Shown: positions 6,312-12,075 of the stretch, in pieces | Layout: each line of letters opens with the position of its first letter | Position numbering within the stretch: position 1 is the first letter of the stretch | Assembly (NCBI GenBank): GCA_003575245.1 | Contig: NMQN01000601.1 | Coordinates: 1-12,075 of the forward strand | Length of the DNA: 12,075 nucleotides | Direction: 5' to 3' | Origin: Candidatus Atribacteria bacterium 1244-E10-H5-B2 | Lineage (GTDB): Bacteria > Atribacterota > JS1 > SB-45 > 34-128 | The notes under the pieces: model-generated | What the model was told of the DNA's origin: nothing | Seen by the model: only the letters and a program-made list of their open reading frames with translations | Database searches by the model: none | Program-made: the position numbers and the translations under genes

Positions 6312-7421
6312 TCACATCATTTTTATCCTCGGAGGCGGAACAAATACTTCTCTATTTCCAGTTCTTCGTAATTTAATAGCAATTGAATTGCAATGATGAA
6401 CACATACGCCACACCCTATACATCTACTTTCGTTAACAACAGCAATAGCATCTTCCAATTCAATTGCCTCCATTGGACATTTCTCTACACATGTTCCGCA
6501 ACCTATGCATATATCATCAATCACTTTTGCTAAATAACTAGTATAGCAATGGTATGGCATAATGCCGTTCCAAAATAAAGAAAATATACCACAACAACAT
6601 TTACAACAATTGCAAATAGCTTCTTCGTCTAATTCTGGTTTGAGGTGAGTATGGAACGCTTTATGGACGAGTCCTTCGTCTGATGCCTTATTAATTATTT
6701 TTATTGCTTCTTCCTTTGAAATTTGGTTTCCAAAGTTATGTTCTATCGCAAATTGTGCGCTTTTTCCTAACAATAAGCAGTTCAATCTTTCGTTTGTAAC
6801 TTTACAAGAGTCCTCTAATAGATCTTTCTCATGTCGACAATAGCAATGAACGAGAGCAATATCCTCGTATTTATTTATTATTTTTGAGGCTTCTTCATAC
6901 GGTAGTATTTTATCAACTGGAACATCCTCAATTTCTTCCTCAACGGGTACGACTCTTGTAATAGGTGGAAATTTTTTAAACTGAGGGACAATGTGATCGT
7001 AGTTTCTTTGAGTTCCTTCACTCATTATTTCAAACATTTTGTTAAAAAGGTGCGCCAGTTTTTTTTGTTTTTCTCCTGTTTCGCCTCTCGTAAATTGCAT
7101 TTCAAATAAACCAGGAAAGGGGCCCAGCAGCCTATATACCATTATTCCCGTTCTCCTGCTTGGAACGCCTACTACGACTCCGTTATCCATTAATTCGTTT
7201 AAAGTCTGGTTTAGGACCTCGTCATTTAAAGTTGTTTTTTCTCTTATCTCATCTATACTAAGAGAAGGTTTTTTAAAGATTGCAATGAAATCTGCTTGTT
7301 CTTCAATCATTATTAGTTTTAGCAATTCAAGAAGAGTATCATTAACAGCCATAGGAAGTTGTCCAGCTTTAACTATCGTTCGCGCCGCTTTATACCAAAT
7401 TTTTTTACGATCTTTAACCAT
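6312..7421 (-). CDS. wHTH-containing multi-cluster Fe-S protein (copy B)
   Basis: The product is 369 residues and is collinear with copy A. It has a winged-helix-like N-terminus (about 30-98), then HCYCRH (C193, C195) with C206 and C215, CNCCKCCC at 270-277, and two ferredoxin motifs, CIGCGTCVEKCP (C305, 308, 311, 315) and CIGCGVCVHHCN (C334, 337, 340, 344). In the second motif the Pro after the last Cys is replaced by Asn, so that cluster may have a different environment. All Cys positions of copy A are kept. An AAGGGG Shine-Dalgarno lies 9-10 nt before the ATG. The likely role is electron transfer or redox sensing. The DUF134 gene lies upstream on the same strand. The 3' end is repeated as a remnant beyond the nuclease gene. 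Confidence 0.82.
   Translation of the reverse strand: MVKDRKKIWYKAARTIVKAGQLPMAVNDTLLELLKLIMIEEQADFIAIFKKPSLSIDEIREKTTLNDEVLNQTLNELMDNGVVVGVPSRRTGIMVYRLLGPFPGLFEMQFTRGETGEKQKKLAHLFNKMFEIMSEGTQRNYDHIVPQFKKFPPITRVVPVEEEIEDVPVDKILPYEEASKIINKYEDIALVHCYCRHEKDLLEDSCKVTNERLNCLLLGKSAQFAIEHNFGNQISKEEAIKIINKASDEGLVHKAFHTHLKPELDEEAICNCCKCCCGIFSLFWNGIMPYHCYTSYLAKVIDDICIGCGTCVEKCPMEAIELEDAIAVVNESRCIGCGVCVHHCNSIAIKLRRTGNREVFVPPPRIKMM
6323..6371 (-). repeat. 49-bp imperfect direct repeat, copy R (end of Fe-S copy B)
   Basis: This is the in-gene copy of the repeat at 3838-3886. It covers codons for L-R-R-T-G-N-R-E-V-F-V-P-P-P-R-I near the C-terminus of the 6312-7421 product. The repeat ends where the two tails diverge (K-M-M-stop here, T-T-T-stop in the remnant). 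Confidence 0.85.
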
Positions 7422-7501
7422 TTTTTATAATCCCCTTAGTAATACCTAATCCTAATTAAACAGATTGTAAAATGCTTAATTTAATTAAAATTCTATGTTA
7501 T

Positions 7502-7513
7502 GTTATAAAAAGA
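7502..7513 (-). promoter_or_regulatory. Possible promoter of Fe-S copy B
   Basis: The minus strand carries CTTTTTATAAC, about 85 nt before the ATG. This would place transcription start about 60 nt upstream of the start codon, leaving room for the visible Shine-Dalgarno. The DUF134 stop is 123 bp from this gene, so a separate promoter is plausible. Confidence 0.35.
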
Positions 7514-7544
7514 TTATTTTTTAAACTAGCGATATTAGCAATTA

Positions 7545-7970
7545 TTAAAGCGGTTCTCTTACTAAATAATAAATCTTTTCAGATTCGCATTTTGGACAAT
7601 TTGTCTTGCGTTCTTGCGAGGCTAGTTCATCTTCCCACTCTTCATTACAATTTAGGCACCCATAGCCCTTAAAACCCTGTTTAAAATTAATATTCCCCCC
7701 ATAAACACGTATATCTTTTCCTTCAATAAGAGCTTGAGTGATTTTTTGATGAGCTTTATCCAAAATCCTAGAAAATGTTGGTTGAGATACACCCATTTTT
7801 TCTGCAGATTCCTTTTGATTCAAGGAAATATAATGCTTCAATCGCATTGCTTCGAATTCTGCGACCGTTAAACCAACAAAATCCACTAATAATGGGTCTC
7901 TTCTCTCAGATTGGAAGTAAAAATTATTTGGCGTACTTTTTACCTGTCTCATCCTTGTACGACGACCCAT
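7545..7970 (-). CDS. DUF134-family HTH regulator with C-terminal zinc ribbon
   Basis: The product is 141 residues. The N-terminus (GRRTRMRQV), the block LTVAEFEAMRLKHYISLNQ and the sigma-70-region-4-like HTH (ESAEKMGVSQPTFSRILDKA, about 54-73), then EGKDIRVYGG, are diagnostic of DUF134 proteins. These small DNA-binding proteins are often found beside redox or Fe-S genes. A C-terminal extension adds four Cys (C105, C108, C125, C128), a probable zinc ribbon. No Shine-Dalgarno precedes the ATG, so translation is probably leaderless. A perfect 10-bp-arm palindrome is centred 28 bp upstream, where the TATA box would be. Its place upstream of copy B suggests it may control the Fe-S genes, but this is inferred. 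Confidence 0.88.
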   Translation of the reverse strand: MGRRTRMRQVKSTPNNFYFQSERRDPLLVDFVGLTVAEFEAMRLKHYISLNQKESAEKMGVSQPTFSRILDKAHQKITQALIEGKDIRVYGGNINFKQGFKGYGCLNCNEEWEDELASQERKTNCPKCESEKIYYLVREPL

Positions 7971-7987
7971 TTTAACACAACACTATT

Positions 7988-8008
7988 ATTATTAAAATTT
8001 TTAATAAT
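7988..8008. promoter_or_regulatory. 21-bp palindrome over the DUF134 promoter (candidate operator)
   Basis: Arms ATTATTAAAA and TTTTAATAAT are perfectly complementary around a single T at 7998. The centre is 28 bp from the DUF134 ATG, at the expected TATA position for a leaderless transcript. The site lies in the divergent region shared with the broken MFS gene. It could be an autoregulatory site, or simply the TATA box within AT-rich sequence. Confidence 0.4.
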
Positions 8009-8065
8009 TATTCGCAATTGATATATTTATTTATGAAAAATATTCATTTTAAATATTGGGTTATA

Positions 8066-8077
8066 CAATATAAAATA
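8066..8077 (+). promoter_or_regulatory. TATA-like box of the broken MFS gene
   Basis: The sequence caatataaaata lies about 45 nt upstream of the ATG at 8115. It would give a leader of roughly 18 nt containing GGTTGATC, a weak Shine-Dalgarno-like match. Confidence 0.35.
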
Positions 8078-8114
8078 CAATAACTATATTTATCAAAAAA
8101 ATTTGGTTGATCAA

Positions 8115-9460
8115 ATGGCGACAAGCGAAAATGAATATAAATTGATTTATACAGGTATTTTTTCTTCTTTATATTTTACTCAAGGAGTTATACTCAGAGT
8201 ATATTTACTGTAATTATACCTGTATATCTGTTAAAAAAGCTTGGTTCAGTTGACACGGCGGCTCTTTCGTTCATGTTTTCCATTATTTTAACGCCTTTTA
8301 TTCTTAAATTGATATATGGCTTATTAAGCGATAGATTTGGTTCGAAAAAACTTGGTAGAAGGAAACCATAGATATTAGGTTCCACCAGTTTTACAGGAAT
8401 TATGTGGATAATATTATCATTATTAATTCCCTTTTTACTTGATTCAAATCCTTCAGGAATTCTTGGTTATATAACTTTACTTGGTTTTATAATAATTTTA
8501 GGAGTAGCGATTTCGGATACCGCAATGGACGGATTTATTCTTGATATTTGTCCAAAAGATAAATTAGGGCGTACTACAGGAACAGTTTGGGCATTTAGAT
8601 CTGTGGGAATAATAATTGGAGGTCCTTTAATTTTGGTCATTATTCAATTTATACAATTTGAATTAACCCTAATTGTAATTAGTATCCTTACAATTCTATT
8701 TGGGCTTTTAACTCTGAAAATACCTCACACAACTATTACTGAAAAAGTAAGATTGGGAAAAAATCTTAAATCAATGTTTAAGAGGGGCGAAAACTGGAAG
8801 CTGTTTGGGTTTTCGTTTTTTATGGCAATTGTAAGTGGTGTTATATTTACAATGATTTCACTATACGTATTAGTACAAGCGGGCGTTGTTGCCGGTGAAG
8901 GCGCTACCCTTGATTTATTAGAAGAAGATATAAGCCTATACAACCCTCAGGCTATAATAACATTAATTATAGGATTAGGGGTTATTATAGGCGCGTTTGT
9001 AGGAGGTTCAATTGCAGATCGCAAAACAAGAAGGTTATCCGTTTTTCTATCACTTTCATTAGGAACGATTGCTCTTTTGTTGCAGCTAATTCCTACTGAA
9101 TGGTTCATTTTACTAGTTTTTACTTTTATTATTGGAGCTTCGAGTGGTTGGAACAATTCAAGTTTTTCGGCTGTAGCAAGTGAATATTCAAAGCAATATC
9201 CTGAAGCAACAAGTACATTTTATTCTATTTGCACATCTTTTGCCAATTTAGGCATACAAACAGGGTTAATTCTTACCGGAATAGTGTTTAGCACTTTATC
9301 TAGTACGGTAACAGATATTAGGAATATTTTTGGAGTTGTCTTTATCATGATGATATTCCTTCTTAATCTTGCGTTAATTCCTTTCTTATTAATGGATCGC
9401 AAACAATATGAGTATAAGTTAAATAAAGGAGAACAAATACTATCTACCCAAAAATCATAA
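8115..9460 (+). pseudogene. MFS transporter, disrupted by a frameshift and a Trp-to-TAG nonsense codon
   Basis: From ATG 8115 the frame reads MATSENEYKLIYTGIFSSLY and FTQGVI, then ends at a TAA at 8211. Homology resumes in another frame from about 8192-8198 (SIFTVIIPVYLLKKLG, then the motif-A region DRFGSKKLGRRKP). A TAG at 8369-8371 follows where the intact paralogue has PW (compare GQRFPWILSF). After that the frame is open to 9460, giving twelve-TM-type C-terminal sequence with DTAMDGFILDICPKDKL and a second motif-A-like GGSIADRKTRR. The frameshift is one base lost or two gained. An ATG at 8402 could make a 352-residue product, but it would lack the first two helices. The gene is a paralogue of the transporter at 745-2070. 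Confidence 0.85.
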
Positions 9461-9564
9461 AAACTTAAATATTATTTTTTTTTATTTTGATATTTTTATT
9501 TAATTTCTTCTTAATCTAATAATTAGTTTAATATTTGCAAATTCTTTTCATAAGATTTTTAACT

Positions 9565-9575
9565 GTTTATAAATG
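9565..9575 (+). promoter_or_regulatory. TATA box of the aminotransferase gene
   Basis: The sequence gtttataaatg is centred about 39 nt before the GTG start. It predicts transcription start near 9596 and a leader of about 12 nt. Confidence 0.5.
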
Positions 9576-9608
9576 AAGTAATACAAATTTTAATTCTCTA
9601 AAATTTAT

Positions 9609-10796
9609 GTGGTGTTTAAAATTAATATAAAATACGCTAATAGAATTAACAGATTACCGCCGTATATTTTCGTTGAAATTGAAAAATTGAAAAATGAAAA
9701 AGAAAGGCAAGGAATTGACTTAATATCATTAGGCATCGGAGATCCAGATTTAACAACTCCAGATTTAATTCTTAACGAAATAATTAAACAAGTACGATAT
9801 CCAGAAAATCAAAATTATCCAACTAGTATGGGTGAACAAGATTTTAGAGAGGCAGTTCAGAGATGGTATAAAGTAAGATTCAATATAGAATTTGATGTGA
9901 ATAATGAGGTAAGTAATTTAATTGGGGGAAAAGAAGGTATAGCCAATATAGCAAGAGCTTTTGTTAACCCGGGAGATATTGTGTTGTGTCCTAGCCCGGG
10001 ATATCCTGTTTATGAAAACGGTGCTACAAAATTATGCGATGGAGAACCATATCTAGTACCGTTATTAGAAGAAAATAACTTTCTACCGGAATTTGAAACC
10101 ATTAATACTAGTATTCTTAAAAAAGCTAAATTGATGTATTTGAATTACCCCAATAATCCAACTGGAGCTACTGCACCTAAAGCGTTTTTAAAAAAAGCAG
10201 TTGACTACGCTGAAGATTATAATTTTATTATTGTTTATGACAATCCTTATTCTGAGTTCACTTTTGAAGATTATATTGCCCCCTCTCTCTTACAAATAGA
10301 CCAAAATCACATAGAACTTAATAGTGCGTCAAAAATGTTTTGTATGACGGGATTTAGATGTGGATGGGCAGTTGGACATGAAGATATAATTAAGGGAATT
10401 AGAAAAGTAAAATCTCAAATTGATTCTGGAAGTCCAAAATTTATTCAAAAAGCTGTTATTAAAGGTTTGAGCGAATACACATCTGAAAAAAAGCCCAAAA
10501 TTGTAAAAGAAATTATAAAAACATATGAAAGAAGGCGAGATGCGTTAATAAAGGGTCTCAATGAAATAGGATGGAAAACTGAAAAACCAAAAGCAACTTT
10601 TTATGTATGGTCTCATATACCTGAAGGAGAAACTAATAGTATGGATTTCGTAAAGAAATTGATAGATTTTGGAGTAGTTCTCACTCCTGGAGCAGGATTT
10701 GGTAAGTTTGGAGAAGGTTTTGTAAGATTTGCATTAACTCAACCAATCAATAAAATAAAAGAAGCTTTAGAAAGAATAGAAAAAATAATTAATTAA
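9609..10796 (+). CDS. PLP-dependent class I/II aminotransferase, LL-diaminopimelate aminotransferase-like
   Basis: The product is 395 residues, typical of fold-type I aminotransferases. It opens with the DapL/aspartate-aminotransferase pattern NRINRLPPYIF and LISLGIGDPDLTTP. PLP-site residues are visible: YPNNPTGA (179-187, with N183), YDNPYSEF (D211, Y214), SASKMFCMTGFRCGW with the Schiff-base Lys at K242, and FVRFAL with the substrate-carboxylate Arg at R373. It transfers an amino group between an amino acid and a 2-oxo acid in the cytosol. DapL (lysine biosynthesis) is the best guess, but related aspartate or aromatic enzymes look alike. The start is GTG at 9609 or the adjacent GTG at 9612; an ATG at 9607 is out of frame. 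No lysine-pathway neighbour is present. Confidence 0.82.
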   Translation: MVFKINIKYANRINRLPPYIFVEIEKLKNEKERQGIDLISLGIGDPDLTTPDLILNEIIKQVRYPENQNYPTSMGEQDFREAVQRWYKVRFNIEFDVNNEVSNLIGGKEGIANIARAFVNPGDIVLCPSPGYPVYENGATKLCDGEPYLVPLLEENNFLPEFETINTSILKKAKLMYLNYPNNPTGATAPKAFLKKAVDYAEDYNFIIVYDNPYSEFTFEDYIAPSLLQIDQNHIELNSASKMFCMTGFRCGWAVGHEDIIKGIRKVKSQIDSGSPKFIQKAVIKGLSEYTSEKKPKIVKEIIKTYERRRDALIKGLNEIGWKTEKPKATFYVWSHIPEGETNSMDFVKKLIDFGVVLTPGAGFGKFGEGFVRFALTQPINKIKEALERIEKIIN

Positions 10797-10809
10797 AAAG
10801 AATTAAAAG

Positions 10810-10986
10810 TTATTTAGATAAATTTTGATATTTTTTTCTCAGATAAGCTATTCTTTTCTGATCTTCGCTTTCAATTATACCAGGATAGGCATCTGAGATA
10901 TCAAGCATCATCATGACGGGGGCATTATCAGAATTCCAATCTTTATAATATTCTAATATCATATCAGGTTCTATTTTTCCGGCCAT
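10810..10986 (-). CDS. Small 58-residue protein of unknown function
   Basis: The ATG is preceded by a perfect AGGAGGTG (10997-11004 on the minus strand), with 10 nt between the motif and the start codon, the strongest ribosome-binding site in the window. The product begins MAGKIEPDMILEYYKDWN and ends with a basic segment (KRIAYLRKKYQNLSK). It is acidic in the middle (SDNAPVMMMLDISDAYPG), has no Cys and no membrane segment, and is predicted cytosolic. I do not recognise a family. It converges on the aminotransferase gene with a 13-bp gap and diverges from the GH4 gene. The ribosome-binding site and sensible composition argue that it is real. Confidence 0.7.
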   Translation of the reverse strand: MAGKIEPDMILEYYKDWNSDNAPVMMMLDISDAYPGIIESEDQKRIAYLRKKYQNLSK

Positions 10987-10996
10987 TTCTTTTTTT

Positions 10997-11004
10997 CACC
11001 TCCT
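10997..11004 (-). promoter_or_regulatory. Perfect Shine-Dalgarno of the 58-residue gene
   Basis: AGGAGGTG on the minus strand, 10 nt before the ATG at 10986. It is followed upstream by AT-rich TTTAAATTATAAAA (about 11006-11019), which may hold the TATA box or only the leader. Confidence 0.75.
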
Positions 11005-11313
11005 TTTTATAATTTAAATTTTTACGCAGAAAATTAAACCCCCATTCCACCTTTTTCTAAAAAATTGAGAAAGTATTACACTAAAAGAATAAATCCAAAC
11101 AATTCAAAAGAAAAAGAGTAAGAAAAAGGATTTATAGACGAGTGTACACTAATAAATATTGTGGGTTTTTTTTCCCATCTGTTTTGATTTTAAGGTTTTG
11201 CTTTGTCATTTTTGTCAAGAGCGAGATATCATAATTCTTTAAATCAATTGAACAATAAATTAATTTATAAGAATAAAATGGATATTCTTAATTTTTATTA
11301 TAAATTGAGACCG
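11005..11313. other. Divergent intergenic region between the small gene and the GH4 gene
   Basis: No further gene is visible in about 310 bp. It contains a perfect 10-bp palindrome AGTGTACACT at 11141-11150, a possible regulator site. It also has a poly-T run at 11166-11173 and an AT-rich TATA candidate (ttaatttataag, about 11260-11271), about 50 nt before the preferred GH4 start. Confidence 0.4.
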
Positions 11314-12075
11314 ATGGATAAAAAAATTGTATTGGTAGGCGCGGGTAGTACCTCATTTGGGCCTTCTACTTTCTTAGATCTTTATCAAAGCGATGTTCTA
11401 AGCGGATCAACCGTTGTATTACACGATATCAATAAGGAACACTTAGAAATCATTTTTGAGTTAATTGAAACTGAAAATAAGATCCATAATGATAAATTCA
11501 ATGTTGAACACACCACAAACCGCAAAAATGCTTTGAAAGGAGCAGATTTCGTTATTAGTTCTATCGAAGTTGGAGATCGCTTTAAATTGTGGAGAGAAGA
11601 TTACGAAATTCCTAGAAAGTATGGATCTACTCAGATATTAGGAGAATGTGGTGGCCCTGGAGGAACTATACATGCTTTTAGGATTATTCCTCCAATAGTA
11701 GAAATTGTGAAAGATGTTGAGGAAATATGTCCCGCTGCGTTTTTCATAAACTTTTCAAATCCTATGGCTAGAGTATGCTTAGCAATCAAAAGAACGGCTC
11801 CAAATCTTAAATTTGTAGGACTTTGCCATCAAATCGGATTTCTTAATTATCACATACCTAGAATGGTGAAAAAGAAATTGGATAATTTAAAGTTAAAGCC
11901 GTATGGATTAAATCATTTTGGGTTTTTAATGGGGCTCGAGGAGTTAGCTAGCGGAAAAGATTTAATGCCAGAATTTAATAGTAAGGCAAGTGAGTACTTT
12001 AAACAGCGCGAAGACAGGTTTGAATTTTCTAACTTAACTTTTGAGGTTTATAAAAGATTTAGCTATTTTCCTATG
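11314..12075 (+). CDS. Glycoside hydrolase family 4 (alpha-glucosidase/galactosidase type), 5' part only
   Basis: 254 codons are present and the frame is still open at the window end. The N-terminus is the GH4 NAD-binding fold, KIVLVGAGSTSFGPS (G9, G11, S12) with D38 ending the second strand. Family blocks follow: EVGDRFKLWREDYEIPRKYG, GECGGPGGTIHAFR (110-123), FINFSNPM (N149), GLCHQI with metal-ligand-type C171/H172, and GLNHFGF (N200, H201). GH4 enzymes cleave glycosides by an NAD- and metal-dependent redox elimination mechanism in the cytosol. The exact sugar is not readable. ATG 11314 fits the usual family start; an in-frame ATG at 11278 would add 12 unlikely residues. The usual GENGGP is GECGGP here. 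Confidence 0.87.
   Translation, partial: MDKKIVLVGAGSTSFGPSTFLDLYQSDVLSGSTVVLHDINKEHLEIIFELIETENKIHNDKFNVEHTTNRKNALKGADFVISSIEVGDRFKLWREDYEIPRKYGSTQILGECGGPGGTIHAFRIIPPIVEIVKDVEEICPAAFFINFSNPMARVCLAIKRTAPNLKFVGLCHQIGFLNYHIPRMVKKKLDNLKLKPYGLNHFGFLMGLEELASGKDLMPEFNSKASEYFKQREDRFEFSNLTFEVYKRFSYFPM

Noticed and set aside
3838..6371. Insertion sequence or transposon carrying the nuclease
   Set aside because: No transposase motif and no terminal inverted repeats were seen. The flanking repeat is coding sequence of the Fe-S gene, not a short random target duplication.
7039..7449. 136-codon plus-strand ORF opposite Fe-S copy B
   Set aside because: It is an antisense shadow of a clear Fe-S gene, with Ser/Leu-rich low-complexity composition and no ribosome-binding site.
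8369..8371. In-frame TAG in the second transporter as a possible pyrrolysine or recoded codon
   Set aside because: The paralogue has Trp at this position, a separate frameshift lies upstream, and no pyrrolysine genes are visible, so a nonsense mutation is simpler.
8194..8385. 63-codon minus-strand ORF over the 5' part of the broken transporter
   Set aside because: The plus strand carries clear MFS homology in two frames here; the antisense ORF is incidental.
11278..11313. Upstream in-frame ATG at 11278 as the GH4 start
   Set aside because: It would add 12 residues before the usual GH4 start, and it lies too close to the probable TATA box to be within the transcript.

Overview
The window is AT-rich DNA from an archaeon. 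The strongest evidence is a tRNA-Thr gene interrupted by a 22-nt intron that folds into a canonical bulge-helix-bulge splice site. It also has U73 and no encoded CCA. TATA boxes, leaderless starts next to strong Shine-Dalgarno starts, and the gene families present all agree. The low GC, the zinc-ribbon nuclease and the paired multi-cluster Fe-S proteins are reminiscent of Asgard (Lokiarchaeia-like) genomes, but that finer placement is an inference.

Layout, left to right. (1) 1-744: a 72-bp exact copy of the 3' part of the neighbouring transporter gene, then about 450 bp without genes, then the intron-containing tRNA-Thr(UGU) on the minus strand with a clear TATA box. (2) 745-2070: an intact MFS transporter (minus), diverging from a hotdog thioesterase (2232-2672, plus). 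(3) 2717-7970: a minus-strand block. In transcription order it holds a DUF134 regulator, a wHTH/Fe-S protein (copy B), a large nuclease gene, a 17-18-codon leftover of an Fe-S gene tail, and a second wHTH/Fe-S protein (copy A). (4) 8115-9460: a second MFS transporter of the same family, broken by a frameshift and a Trp-to-TAG nonsense change. (5) 9609-12075: a DapL-like class I aminotransferase, a 58-codon minus-strand gene with a perfect Shine-Dalgarno, and the first 254 codons of a GH4 glycosidase running off the window.

How the parts fit. The two Fe-S paralogues look like a former tandem operon. The leftover tail matches the end of copy B and still sits 15 bp before the ribosome-binding site and start of copy A. 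This suggests that the nuclease gene, with its own promoter, was inserted between them, and that the 3' end of copy B now exists twice as a 49-bp imperfect direct repeat around a unit of about 2.5 kb. The nuclease has an N-terminal zinc ribbon, several HTH-like helical repeats, a second four-Cys finger, a Vsr/PD-(D/E)XK-type catalytic core, and a C-terminal PIP box (QSTLDDFY) predicted to dock it on PCNA. That gene and its insertion scar are the most noteworthy content. The remaining genes suggest anaerobic redox metabolism and sugar or amino-acid metabolism, but no complete pathway is visible.
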